Part shown: one piece after another, positions 13,101 through 27,747 of the stretch
How the letters are laid out: every line of letters begins with the position of its first letter
How positions within the stretch are numbered: position 1 is the first letter of the stretch
Origin: Ornithodoros turicata
Taxonomy: Eukaryota; Arthropoda; Arachnida; Ixodida; Argasidae
Length of the DNA: 64,000 nt
Direction of reading: 5' to 3'
Assembly: GCF_037126465.1 (NCBI RefSeq)
Contig: NC_088201.1
Location: 26,954,550-27,018,549 of the forward strand
Translations under genes and position numbers: made by a program
Notes under the pieces: model-generated
Told to the model about the DNA's origin: nothing
The model's database searches: none
The model's input: the letters and a program-made list of their open reading frames with translations, nothing else

Positions 13101-16100
13101 TCACTCCTGACGACTATCAACAGCTTCTTCAGTGGCAATATAAACAAGAAGATCAACCCTCCAAAAATGAAACGTTCAGAACTCGCGTTTCGCTTATCCA
13201 ACTCGACCATCGCGTTTTACTCCTGATGACATCGACAGCTTCTTCAGTGCCAATCGAAAACATGAAGATTTTCCCTCCGAAAACGAAACGTTCAGAATTC
13301 GCGTTTCGCTCATCAAGATCGACCATCGCGTTTCACTCCTGAGGATCATCGACAGATTCTTCAGTCCGAATGTAAAACATGAAGATCTTCCCTCCGAAAG
13401 CGAAACGTCCAGGATTCGTGTATCGCCCATCCAACTCGACCGTCGTGTTTCACTCCTGAGGACTATGGACAGCTTCTTCTGGCAATCTTAAACATGAAGA
13501 TCTTCCCTCCAAAAACGAAACGTTCAGAATTCGCGTTTCGCTCATCCAACTCGACCATCGGGTTTCACTCCTGAGGACTATTGACAGCTTCTTCTGTGGC
13601 AATATAAACAAGAATATCATCCCTCCAAAAACGAGACGTTCAGAACTCGCGTTTCGCTCATCCAACTCGACCATCGCGTTTCACTCCTGAAGATTATCGA
13701 CAGCTTCTTCAGTGGGTATCTAAAACATGAAGATCTTCCCTCCGAAAACTAAACGTTCAGAATTCGCGTTTCACTCATCCAACTCGACCATTGCGTTCCA
13801 CTCCTGAGGACTATCGACAGCTTATTCAGTGACAATCTAAAACATAGAGATCTTCCCTCCGAAAACGAAACGTTCAGAATTCGCGTTTCGCTAATCCTAC
13901 TCGACCATCGCGTTTCACTCCTGAAGACTATCGACAGCTTCTTCAGTGGGAATCTAAAACATGAAGATCTTCCCTCCGAAAACTAAACGTTCAGAATTCG
14001 CGTTTCGCTCATCCAACTCGGCCATCGCGTTTCACTCCTGAGGACTATCGACAGCTTCTTCAGTGACAATCTAAAACATAGAGATCTTCCCTCCGAAAAC
14101 GAAACGTTCAGAATTCGCGTTTCGCTCATCCAACTCGACCATCGCGTTTCAGTCCTGAGGACCATCGACAGCTTCTTCAGTGCCAATATAAAACATGAAG
14201 ATCTTCCTTCCGAAAACGAAACGTTCAGAATTCGCGTTTCGCTCATCCAACTCTACCATCGCGTTCCACTCCTGAGGACTATCGACCAGGATTCGCGTTT
14301 TGCTCATCCAACTCGACTATCGGGTTTCACTCCTGACGACTATCAACAGCTTCTTCTGACAATCTAAAACATGAAGATCTTCCCTCCGAAAACGAAAGGT
14401 TCAGAATTCGCGTTTCGCTCATCCAACTCGACCATCGCGTTTCACTCCTGAGGACTATCAACAGCTTCTTCTGGCAATCTAAAACATGAAGATCTTCCCT
14501 CCAAAGAAGAAGAAGAAACGTTCAGAATTCGCGTTTCGCTCATCCAACTCGACCATCGCGTTTCACTCCTGAAGACTATCGACAGCTTCTTCAGTGGGAA
14601 TCTAAAACATGAAGATCTTCCCTCCGAAAACTAAACGTTCAGAATTCGCGTTTCGCTCATCCAACTCGAGCATCGCGTTTCACTCCTGAAGACTATCGAC
14701 AGCTTCTTCAGTGGCAATATAAACAAGAAGATCAACCCTCCAAAAATGAAACGTTCAGAACTCGCGTTTCGCTTATCCAACTCGACCATCGCGTTTTACT
14801 CCTGATGACATCGACAGCTTCTTCAGTGCCAATCGAAAACATGAAGATTTTCCATCCGAAAACGAAACGTTAAGAATTCGCGTTTCGCTCATCCAACTCG
14901 ACCATCGCGTTTCCGTCCTGAGGACCATCGATAGCTTCTTCAGTGCCAATATAAAACATGGAGATCTTCTTTCCGAAAACGAAACGTTCAGAATTCGCGT
15001 TTCGCTCATCAAGATCGACCATCGCGTTTCACTCCTGAGGATCATCGACAGATTCTTCAGTCCGAATGTAAAACATGAAGATCTTCCCTCCGAAAGCGAA
15101 ACGTCCAGGATTCGTGTTTCGCCCATCCAACTCGACCGTCGTGTTTCACTCCTGAGGACTATGGACAGCTTCTTCTGGCAATCTTAAAAATGAAGATCTT
15201 CCCTCCAAAAACGAAACGTTCAGAATTCGCGTTTCGCTCATCCAACTCGACCATCGGGTTTCACTCCTGACGACTATCGACAGCTTCTTCAGTGGCAATA
15301 TAAACAAGAAGATCATCCCTCCAAAAACGAAACGTTCAGAACTCGCGTTTCGCTCATCCAACTCGACCATCGCGTTTCACTCCTGAAGATTATCGACAGG
15401 TTCTTCAGTGGGTATCTAAAACATGAAGATCTTCCCTCCGAAAACTAAACGTTCAGAATTCGCGTTTCGCTCATCCTGCTCGACCATAGCGTTTCACTCC
15501 TGAAGACTATCGACAGCTTCTTCAGTGGGAATCTAAAACATGAAGATCTTCCCTCCGAAAACTAAACGTTCAGAATTCGTGTTTCGCTCATCCAACTCGA
15601 CCATCGATTTTCACTCCTGAGGACTATCGACAGCTTCTTCAGTGACAATCTAAAACATAGAGATCTTCCCTCCGAAAACGAAACGTTCAGAATTCGCGTT
15701 TTGCTCATCCTACTCGACCATCGCGTTTCACTCCTGAGGACTATTGACCAGGATTCGCGTTTCGCTCATCCAACTCGACCATCGCGTTTTACTCCTGAGG
15801 ACTATCGACAGCTTCTTCAGTGGCAATATAAACAAGAAGATTATCCCTCCAAAAACGAGACGTTCAGAATTTGCGTTTCGCTCATCCAACTCGACCATCG
15901 CGTTTCACTCCTGAAGACTATCGACAGCTTCTTCAGTGGGAATCTAAAACATGAAGATCTTCCCTCCAAAAACGAAACGTTCAGAATTCGCGTTTCGCTC
16001 ATCCAACTCGACCATCGCGTTTTACTCCTGAGGACTATCGACAGCTTCTTCAGTGGCAATATAAACAAGAAGATTATCCCTCCAAAAACGAGACGTTCAG

Positions 16101-19100
16101 AATTTGCGTTTCGCTCATCCAACTCGACCATCGCATTTCACTCCTGATGACTATCGACAGCTTCTTCAGTGGCAATATAAACAAGAAGATCATCCCTCCA
16201 AAAATGAAACGTTCAGAACTCGCGTTTCGCTTATCCAACTCGACCATCGCGTTTTACTCCTGAGGACATCGACAGCTTCTTCAGTGCCAATCGAAAACAT
16301 GATGATTTTCCCTCCGAAAACGAAACGTTAAGAATTCGCGTTTCGCTCATCCAACTCGACCATCGCGTTTCACTCCTGAGGACCATCGACAGCTTCGTCA
16401 GTGGCAATATAAACATGAAGATCTTCCCTCCGAAAACGAAACGTTCAGAATTCGCGTTTCGCTCATCCTACTCGACCATCGCGTTTCACTCCTGAAGACT
16501 ATCGACAGCTTCTTCAGTGGGAATCTAAAACATGAAGATCTTCCATCCGAAAACTAAACGTTCAGAATTCGCGTTTCGCTCATCCAACTCGACCATCGCG
16601 TTTCAGTCCTGAGGACCGTCGACAGCTTCTTCAGTGCCAATATAAAACATGAAGATCTTCCTTCCGAAAACGAACGTTCAGAATTCGCGTTTCGCTCATC
16701 CAACTCTACCATCGCGTTTCACTCCTGAGGACTATCGACCAGGATTCGAGTTTTGCTCATCCAACTCGACTATCGGGTTTCACTCCTGAGGACTATCAAC
16801 AGCTTCTTCTGACAATCTAAACCATGAAGATCTTCCCTCCGAAAACGAAATGTTCAGAATTCGCGTTTCGCTCATCCAACTCGACCATCGCGTTTCACTC
16901 CTGAGGACTATCAACAGCTTCTTCTGGCAATCTAAAACATGAAGATCTTCCCTCCAAAGAAGAAGAAACGTTCAGAATTCGCGTTTCGCTCATCCAACTC
17001 GACCATCGCGTTTCACTCCTGAAGACTATCGACAGCTTCTTCAGTGGGAATCTAAAACATGAAGATCTTCCCTCTGAAAACCAAACGTTCGGAATTCGCG
17101 TTTCGCTCATCCTACTCGATCATCGCGTTTCACTCCTGAGGACTATCGACCAGGATTCGTGTTTCGCTCATCTAACTCGACCATCGCGTTTCACTCCTGA
17201 GGATCATCGACAGATTCTTCAGTGGCAATCTAAAACATGAAGATCTTCCATCCGAAAGCGAAACGTCAAGGATTCGCGATTAGCTCACCCACCTCGACCG
17301 TCGCAGTTTACTCCTGAGGACTATCGACAGCTTCTTCTGGCAATCTCAAACATGAAGATCTTCCCTCCAAAAACGAAACGTTCAGAATTCGCATTTCGCT
17401 CATCCAACTCGACCATCGCGTTTCACTCCTGAGGACTATCGACAGCTTCTTCAGTGGCAATATAAACAAGAAGATCATCCCTCCAAAAACGAGACGTTCA
17501 GAATTCTCGTTTGGCTCATTCAACTCGACCATCGCATTTCACTACTGACGACTATCGACAGCTTCTTCAGTGGCAATATAAACAAGAAGATCATCCCTCC
17601 AAAAACGAAACGTTCAGAACTAGCGTTTCGCTCACCCACCTCGACCGTCGTGTTTCACTCCTGAGGACTATGGACAGCTTCTTCTGGCAATCTTAAACAT
17701 GAAGATCTTCCCTCCAAAAACGAAACGTTCAGAATTCGCGTTTCGCTCATCCAACTCGACCATCGGGTTTCACTCCTGAGGACTATTGACAGCTTCTTCA
17801 GTGGCAATATAAATAAGATCATCCCTCCAAAAACGAGACGTTCAGAATCCTCGTTTCGCTCATTCAACTCGACCATCGCATTTCACTCCTGACGACTATC
17901 GACAGCTTCTTCAGTGGCAATATAAACAAGAAGATCATCCCTCCAAAAACGAAACGTTCAGAACTCGCGTTTCGCTCATCCAACTCGACCATCGCGTTTC
18001 ACTCCTGAAGACTATCGACAGCTTCTTCAGTGGGTATCTAAAACATGAAGATCTTCCCTCCGAAAACTAAACGTTCAGAATTCGCGTTTCGCTCATCCTA
18101 CTCGACCATCGCGTTTCACTCCTGAAGACTATCGACAGCTTCTTCAGTGGGAATCTAAAACATGAAGATCTTCCCTCCGAAAACTAAACGTTCAGAATTC
18201 GCGTTTCGCTCATCCAACTCGACCATCGCGTTTCACTCCTGAGGACTATCGACAGCTTCTTCAGTGACAATCTAAAACATAGAGATCTTCCCTCCGAAAA
18301 CGAAACGTTCAGAATTCGCGTTTCGCTCATCCAACTCGACCATCGCGTTTCACTCCTGAGGACTATTGACCAGGATTCGTGTTTCGCTCATCTAACTCGA
18401 CCATCGCGTTTCACTCCTGAGGATCATCGACAGATTCTTCAGTGGGAATCTAAAACATGAAGATCTTCCCTCCAAAAACGAAACGTTCAGAATTCGCGTT
18501 TCGCTCATCCAACTCGACCATCGCGTTTTACTCCTGAGGACTATCGACAGCTTCTTCAGTGGCAATATAAACAAGAAGATTATCCCTCCAAAAACGAGAT
18601 GTTCAGAATTTGGGTTTCGCTCATCCAACTCGACCATCGCATTTCACTCCTGACGACTATCGACAGCTTCTTCAGTGGCAATATAAACAAGAAGATCATC
18701 CCTCCAAAAATGAAACGTTCAGAACTCGCGTTTCGCTTATCCAACTCGACCATCGCGTTTTACTCCTGAGGACATCGACAGCTTCTTCAGTGCCAATCGA
18801 AAACATGAAGATTTTCCCTCCGAAAACGAAACGTTAAGAATTCGCGTTTCGCTCATCCAACTCGACCATCGCGTTTCACTCCTGAGGACCATCGACAGCT
18901 TCTTCAGTGGCAATATAAACAAGAAGATCATTCATCCGAAAACGAAACGTTCAGAATTCGCGTTTCGCTCATCCAACTCGACCATCGCGTGTCACTCCTG
19001 AAGACTATCGACAGCTTCAGTGGCAATCTAAAACATGAACATCTTCGTTCTGAAAACGAAACGTTCAGGATTCGCGTTTCGCTCTCCAACTCGACCATCG

Positions 19101-22100
19101 CGTTTCACTCCTGAGGATATCGACAGCTTCTTCAGTGGCAATATAAACAAGAAGATCATCCCTCCGAAAACGAAACGTTCAGAATTCGTGTTTCGCTCAT
19201 CCAACTCGACCATCGCGTTTAACTCCTGAGGACTATCGACCAGGATTCGTGTTTCGCTCATCTAACTCGACCATCGCGTTTCACTCCTGAGGATCATCGA
19301 CAGATTCTTCAGTGGCAATCTAAAACATGAAGATCTTCCATCCCAAAGCGAAACGTCCAGGATTCGCGATTCGCTCACCCACCTCGACCGTCGCAGTTTA
19401 CTCCTGAGGACTATCGACAGCTTCTTGAGTGGCAATATAAACAAGATCATCATCCCTCAGCAAACGAAACGTTAAGAATTCGCGTTTCGCTCATCCAACT
19501 CGACCATCGCGTTTCACTCCTGAGGACCATCGACAGCTTCTTCAGTGCCAATCGAAAACATGAAGATTTTCCCTCCGAAAACGAAACGTTAAGAATTCGC
19601 GTTTCGCTCATCCAACTCGACCATCGCGTTTCACTCCTGAGGACCATCCACAGCTTCTTCAGTGGCAATATAAACAAGAAGATTATCCCTCCAAAAACGA
19701 AACGTTCAGAATTCGCGTTTCGCTCATCCAACTCGACCATCGCATTTCACTCCTGACGACTATCGACAGCTTCTTCAGTGGCAATATAAAGAAGAAGATC
19801 ATCCCTCCAAAAATGAAACGTTCAGAACTCGCGTTTCGCTTTTCCAACTCGACCATCGCGTTTTACTCCTGAGGACATCGACAGCTTCTTCAGTGCCAAT
19901 CGAAAACATGAAGATTTTCCCTCCGAAAACGAAACGTTAAGAATTCGCGTTTCGCTCATCCAACTCGACCATCGCGTTTCACTCCTGAGGACCATCCACA
20001 GCTTCTTCAGTGGCAATATAAACAAGAAGATCATTCATCTGAAAACGAAACGTTCAGAATTCGCGTTTCGCTCATCCAACTCGACCATCGCGTTTCACTC
20101 CTGAAGACTATCGACAGCTTCAGTGGCAATCTAAAACATGAACATCCTCCTTCCGAAAACGAAACGTTCATGATTCGCGTTTCGCTCATCCAACTCGACT
20201 ATCGCGTTTCACTCCTGAGGACTATCGACAGCTTCTTCAGTGGCAATCTAAAACATGGAGTTCTTCCCTCCGAAAATGAAACGTTCAGGATTCGGGTTTC
20301 GCTCTACCAACTCGACCATCGCGTTTCAGTCCTGAGGACTATCGACAGCTTCTTCAGTGGCAATATAAACAAGATCATCATCCCTCCGCAAACGAAACGT
20401 TAAGAATTCGCGTTTCGCTCATCCAACTCGACCATCGCGTTTCACTCCTGAGGACCATTGACAGCTTCTGCAATGGCAATATAAACAAGAAGATCATCCC
20501 TCCAAAAATGAAACGTTCAGAACTCGCGTTTCGCTTATCCAACTCGACCATCGCGTTTCACTCCTGAGGACATCGACAGCTTCTTCAGTGCCAATCGAAA
20601 ACATGAAGATTTTCCCTCCGAAAACGAAATGTTCAGAATTCGCGTTTCACTCATCCAACTCGACCATCGCGTTTCACTCCTGAGGACCATCGACAGCTTC
20701 TTCAGTGTCAATCTAAAACATAGAGATCTTCCCTCCGAAAACGAAACGTTCAGAATTCGCGTTTCGCTCATCAAACTCGACCATCGCGTTTCAGTCCTGA
20801 GGACGATCGAGAGCTTCTTCAGTGCCAATATAAAACATGGAGATCTTCCCTCCGAAAACGAAACGTTCAGAATTCGCGTTTCGCTCATCAAACTCGACCA
20901 TCGCGTTTTACTCCTGAGGACATCGACAGCTTCTTCAGTGCCAATCGAAAACATGAAGATTTTCCCTCCGAAAACGAAATGTTCAGAATTCGCGTTTCAC
21001 TCATCTAACTCGACCATCGCGTTTCACTCCTGAGGACCATCGAGAGCTTCTTCAGTGTCAATCTAAAACATAGAGATCTTCCCTCCGAAAACGAAACGTT
21101 CAGAATTCGCGTTTCGCTCATCAAACTCGACCATCGCGTTTTACTCCTGAGGACATCGACAGCTTCTTCAGTGCCAATCGAAAACATGAAGATTTTCCCT
21201 CCGAAAACGAAATGTTCAGAATTCGCGTTTCACTCTACCAACTCGACCATCGCGTTTCAGTCCTGAGGACTATCGACAGCTTCTTCAGTGGCAATATAAA
21301 CAAGATCATCATCCCTCCGCAAACGAAACGTTAAGAATTCGCGTTTCGCTCATCCAACTCGACCATCGCGTTTCACTCCTGAGGACCATTGACAGCTTCT
21401 GCAATGGCAATATAAACAAGAAGATCACCCCTCCAAAAATGAAACGTTCAGAATTCGCGTTTCGCTCATCAAACTCGACCATCGCGTTTTACTCCTGAGG
21501 ACATCGACAGCTTCTTCAGTGCCAATCGAAAACATGAAGATTTTCCCTCCGAAAACGAAATGTTCAGAATTCGCGTTTCACTCATCTAACTCGACCATCG
21601 CGTTTCACTCCTGAGGACCATCGACAGCTTCTTCAGTGTCAATCTAAAACATAGAGATCTTCCCTCCGAAAACGAAACGTTCAGAATTCGCGTTTCGCTC
21701 ATCAAACTCGACCATCGCGTTTTACTCCTGAGGACATCGACAGCTTCTTCAGTGCCAATCGAAAACATGAAGATTTTCCCTCCGAAAACGAAATATTCAG
21801 AATTCGCGTTTCACTCATCTAACTCGACCATCGCGTTTCACTCCTGAGGACCATCGACAGCTTCTTCAGTGTCAATCTAAAACATAGAGATCTTCCCTCC
21901 GAAAACGAAACGTTCAGAATTCGCGTTTCGCTCATCAAACTCGACCATCGCGTTTCAGTCCTGAGGACGATCGAGAGCTTCTTCAGTGCCAATATAAAAC
22001 AGAGATCTTCCCTCCGAAAACGAAACGTTCAGAATTCGCGTTTCGCTTATCCAACTCGACCATCGCGTTTTACTCCTGAGGACATCGACAGCTTCTTCAG

Positions 22101-23914
22101 TGCCAATCGAAAACATGAAGATTTTCCCTCCGAAAACGAAATGTTCAGAATTCGCGTTTCACTCATCCAACTCGACCATCGCGTTTCACTCCTGAGGACC
22201 ATCGACAGCTTCTTCAGTGTCAATCTAAAACATAGAGATCTTCCCTCCGAAAACGAAACGTTCAGAATTCGCGTTTCGCTCATCAAACTCGACCAACGCG
22301 TTTCAGTCCTGAGGACGATCGAGAGCTTCTTCAGTGCCAATATAAAACATGGAGATCTTCCCTCCAAAAACGAAACGTTCAGAATTCGCGTTTCGCTCAT
22401 CCAACTCGACCATCGCGTTTCACTCCTGAGGACTATCGACAGCTTCTTCAGTGACAATCTCAAACATGAAGATCTTCCCTCCAAAAACGAAACGTTCAGA
22501 ATTCGCGTTTCGCTCATCCAACTCGACCATAGCATTTCACTCCTGAGGACTATCGACAGCTTCTTCAGTGACAATGTCAAACGTGGAAATCTTCCCCACC
22601 GAAAACCAAACGTTCAGGATTCGCGTTTCGCTCATCCAACTCGACCATCGCGTTTCACTCCTGAGGACTATCGACAGCTTCTTCAGTGGCGATCTAAAAC
22701 ACGAACATCTTCCCTCCGAAAACTAAACGTTCAGAATTTGCGTTTCGCTCATCCAACTCGACCATCGCGTTTCACTCCTGAGGACTATCGACAGCTTCTT
22801 CAGTGACAATCTAAAACATAGAGATCTTCCCTCCGAAAACGAAACGTTCAGAATTCGCGTTTCGCTCATCAAACTCGACCATCGCGTTTCAGTCCTGAGG
22901 ACGATCGAGAGGTTCTTCAGTGCCAATATAAAACATGGAGATCTTCCCTCCGAAAACGAAACGTTGAGAATTCGCGTTTCGCTCATCCAACTCGACCACC
23001 GCGTTTCACTCCTCAGGACTATCGAGCAGGATTCGCGTTTCGCTAATCCAACTCGACTATCGGGTTTCACTCCTGAGGACTATCAACAGCTTCTTCTGGC
23101 AATCTAAAACATGAATATCTTCCCTCTAAAGAAGAAACGTTCAGAATTCGCGTTTCGCTCATCCAACTCGACCATCGCATTTCACTCCTGAGGACTATCG
23201 ACAGCTTCTTCAGTGGCGATCTAAAACATGAACATCTTCCCTCCGAAAACGAAACGTTCAGAATTTGCGTTTCGCTCATCCAACTCGACCATCGCGTTTC
23301 ACTCCTGAGGACTATGGTCAGCTTCTTCAATGGCAATCTAAAACACGGAGATCTTCCTTCCGAAAACGAAACGTTCAGAATTCGCGTTTCGCTCATCCAA
23401 CTCGACCATCGCGTTTCACTCCTGAGGTACCGAAAGCTACTTCAGTGGCAATATAAACAAGAAGATCAACCCTCCGAAAACGAAACGTTCAGAATTCGCG
23501 TTTCGCTCATCCAACTCGACCATCGCGTTTAACTCCTGAGGACTATCGACAGCTTCTTCAGTGGCAATTCTAAAAAAAGACGATCATCCCTCCGAAAACG
23601 AAACGTTCAGAATTCGTGTTTCGCTCACCCAACTCGACCATCGCGTTTCACTCCTGAGGACCATCGGCAGCTTCTTCAGTGGCGATCTAAAACATGAACA
23701 TCTTCCCTCCGAAAACGAAACGTTCAGAATTCGCGTTTCGCTCATCCAACTCGACCATCGCGTTTCACTCCTGAGGACCATCGACAGCTTTTTCCGTGCC
23801 AATATTAAACATGGAGATCTTCCCTCCGAAAACGAAACGTTCAGAATTCGCGTTTCGCTCATCCAACTCGACCATCGCGTTTCACTCCTCAGGACTATCG
23901 ACAGCTTCTTCAGT

Positions 23915-26900
23915 GATAATCTAAAACATGAAGATCTTCCCTCCAAAAACGAAACGTTCAGAATTCGCGTTTCGCTCTCCAACTCGACCATCGCGTTTCA
24001 CTCCTGAGGTACCGAAAGCTACTTCAGTGGCAATATAAACAAGAAGATCAACCCTCCGAAAACGAAACGTTCAGAATTCGCGTTTCGCTCATCCAACTCG
24101 ACCATCGCGTTTAACTCCTGAGGACTATCGACAGCTTCTTCAGTGGCAATTCTAAAAAAAGAAGATCATCCCTCCGAAAATGAAACGTTCAGAATTCGTG
24201 TTTCGCTCATCTAACTCGACCATCGCGTTTCACTCCTGAGGATCATCGACAGAGTCTTCAGTGGCAATCTAAAACATGAAGATCTTCCATCCGAAAGCGA
24301 AACGTTCAGAATTCGCGTTTCGCTCATCCTACTCGACCATCGCGTTTCACTCCTGAAGACTATCGACAGCTTCTTCAGTGGGAATCTAAAACATGAAGAT
24401 CTTCCCTCCAAAAACGAAACGTTCAGAATTCGCGTTTCGCTCATCCAACTCGACCATCGCGTTTTACTCCTGAGGACTATCGACAGCTTCTTCAGTGGCA
24501 ATATAAACAAGAAGATTATCCCTCCAAAAACGAGATGTTCAGAATTTGGGTTTCGCTCATCCAACTCGACCATCGCATTTCACTCCTGACGACTATCGAC
24601 AGCTTCTTCAGTGGCAATATAAACAAGAAGATCATCCCTCCAAAAATGAAACGTTCAGAACTCGCGTTTCGCTTATCCAACTCGACCATCGCGTTTTACT
24701 CCTGAGGACATCGACAGCTTCTTCAGTGCCAATCGAAAACATGAAGATTTTCCCTCCGAAAACGAAACGTTAAGAATTCGCGTTTCGCTCATCCAACTCG
24801 ACCATCGCGTTTCACTCCTGAGGACCATCGACAGCTTCTTCAGTGGCAATATAAACAAGAAGATCATTCATCCGAAAACGAAACGTTCAGAATTCGCGTT
24901 TCGCTCATCCAACTCGACCATCGCGTGTCACTCCTGAAGACTATCGACAGCTTCAGTGGCAATCTAAAACATGAACATCTTCGTTCTGAAAACGAAACGT
25001 TCAGGATTCGCGTTTCGCTCTCCAACTCGACCATCGCGTTTCACTCCTGAGGACTATCGACAGCTTCTTCAGTGACAATCTAAAACATAGAGATCTTCCC
25101 TCCGAAAACGAAACGTTCAGAATTCGCGTTTCGCTCATCAAACTCGACCATCGCGTTTCAGTCCTGAGGACGATCGAGAGCTTCTTCAGTGCCAATATAA
25201 AACATGGAGATCTTCCCTCCGAAAACGAAACGTTCAGAATTCGCGTTTCGCTCATCCAACTCGACCACCGCGTTTCACTCCTCGGGACTATCGAGCAGGA
25301 TTCGCGTTTCGCTAATCCAACTCGACTATCGGGTTTCACTCGTGAGGACTATCAACAGCTTCTTCTGGCAATCTAAAACATGAATATCTTCCCTCTAAAG
25401 AAGAAACGTTCAGAATTCGCGTTTCGCTCATCCAACTCGACCATCGCGTTTCACTCCTGAGGACTATCGACAGCTTCTTCAGTGGCGATCTAAAACATGA
25501 ACATCTTCCCTCCGAAAACGAAACGTTCAGAATTTGCGTTTCGCTCATCCAACTCGACCATCGCGTTTCACTCCTGAGGACTATGGTCAGCTTCTTCAAT
25601 GGCAATCTAAAACACGGAGATCTTCCTTCCGAAAACGAAACGTTCAGAATTCGCGTTTCGCTCATCCAACTCGACCATCGCGTTTCACTCCTGAGGTACC
25701 GAAAGCTACTTCAGTGGCAATATAAACAAGAAGATCAACCCTCCGAAAACGAAACGTTCAGAATTCGCGTTTCGCTCATCCAACTCGACCATCGCGTTTA
25801 ACTCCTGAGGACTATCGACAGCTTCTTCAGTGACAATCTAAAACATGAAGATCTTCCCTCCAAAAACGAAACGTTCAGAATTCGCGTTTCGCTCTCCAAC
25901 TCGACCATCGCGTTTCACTCCTGAGGTACCGAAAGCTACTTCAGTGGCAATATAAACAAGAAGATCAACCCTCCGAAAACGAAACGTTCAGAATTCGCGT
26001 TTCGCTCATCCAACTCGACCATCGCGTTTAACTCCTGAGGACTATCGACAGCTTCTTCAGTGGCAATTCTAAAAAAAGAAGATCATCCCTCCGAAAATGA
26101 AACGTTCAGAATTCGTGTTTCGCTCATCTAACTCGACCATCGCGTTTCACTCCTGAGGATCATCGACAGAGTCTTCAGTGGCAATCTAAAACATGAAGAT
26201 CTTCCATCCGAAAGCGAAACGTTCAGAATTCGCGTTTCGCTCATCCTACTCGACCATCGCGTTTCACTCCTGAAGACTATCGACAGCTTCTTCAGTGGGA
26301 ATCTAAAACATGAAGATCTTCCCTCCAAAAACGAAACGTTCAGAATTCGCGTTTCGCTCATCCAACTCGACCATCGCGTTTTACTCCTGAGGACTATCGA
26401 CAGCTTCTTCAGTGGCAATATAAACAAGAAGATTATCCCTCCAAAAACGAGATGTTCAGAATTTGGGTTTCGCTCATCCAACTCGACCATCGCATTTCAC
26501 TCCTGACGACTATCGACAGCTTCTTCAGTGGCAATATAAACAAGAAGATCATCCCTCCAAAAATGAAACGTTCAGAACTCGCGTTTCGCTTATCCAACTC
26601 GACCATCGCGTTTTACTCCTGAGGACATCGACAGCTTCTTCAGTGCCAATCGAAAACATGAAGATTTTCCCTCCGAAAACGAAACGTTAAGAATTCGCGT
26701 TTCGCTCATCCAACTCGACCATCGCGTTTCACTCCTGAGGACCATCGACAGCTTCTTCAGTGGCAATATAAACAAGAAGATCATTCATCCGAAAACGAAA
26801 CGTTCAGAATTCGCGTTTCGCTCATCCAACTCGACCATCGCGTGTCACTCCTGAAGACTATCGACAGCTTCAGTGGCAATCTAAAACATGAACATCTTCG

Positions 26901-27747
26901 TTCTGAAAACGAAACGTTCAGGATTCTCGTTTCGCTCTCCAACTCGACCATCGCGTTTCACTCCTGAGGACTATCGACAGCTTCTTCAGTGACAATCTAA
27001 AACATAGAGATCTTCCCTCCGAAAACGAAACGTTCAGAATTCGCGTTTCGCTCATCAAACTCGACCATCGCGTTTCAGTCCTGAGGACGATCGAGAGCTT
27101 CTTCAGTGCCAATATAAAACATGGAGATCTTCCCTCCGAAAACGAAACGTTCAGAATTCGCGTTTCGCTCATCCAACTCGACCACCGCGTTTCACTCCTC
27201 GGGACTATCGAGCAGGATTCGCGTTTCGCTAATCCAACTCGACTATCGGGTTTCACTCGTGAGGACTATCAACAGCTTCTTCTGGCAATCTAAAACATGA
27301 ATATCTTCCCTCTAAAGAAGAAACGTTCAGAATTCGCGTTTCGCTCATCCAACTCGACCATCGCGTTTCACTCCTGAGGACTATCGACAGCTTCTTCAGT
27401 GGCGATCTAAAACATGAACATCTTCCCTCCGAAAACGAAACGTTCAGAATTTGCGTTTCGCTCATCCAACTCGACCATCGCGTTTCACTCCTGAGGACTA
27501 TGGTCAGCTTCTTCAATGGCAATCTAAAACACGGAGATCTTCCTTCCGAAAACGAAACGTTCAGAATTCGCGTTTCGCTCATCCAACTCGACCATCGCGT
27601 TTCACTCCTGAGGTACCGAAAGCTACTTCAGTGGCAATATAAACAAGAAGATCAACCCTCCGAAAACGAAACGTTCAGAATTCGCGTTTCGCTCATCCAA
27701 CTCGACCATCGCGTTTAACTCCTGAGGACTATCGACAGCTTCTTCAG
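23915..27747 (+). repeat. Recent 1,917-bp tandem duplication within the satellite
   Basis: Copy 1 (about 23,915-25,831) and copy 2 (about 25,832-27,747) match at an offset of exactly 1,917 bp. The rare markers CTGAGGTACCGAAAGC, TTCTAAAAAAAGAAG and CTCGGGACTATCGAGCAGG recur in both. The few differences I found are single bases, for example GGATTCGCG near 25,015 against GGATTCTCG near 26,932. Monomers elsewhere in the array differ far more. Related segments lie just upstream (from about 22,720, offset about 2,270) and downstream (27,747-28,193 matches 23,561-24,007, offset 4,186). The locus has therefore undergone several unequal exchanges, this one the youngest. Confidence 0.85.

Noticed and set aside
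22141..22806. 221-codon repetitive open frame in the satellite, and many like it on both strands
   Set aside because: It follows from a 117-bp monomer without stops. Both strands are equally open, frames break with every 116-bp or half unit, and no start context or splice pattern is shared.
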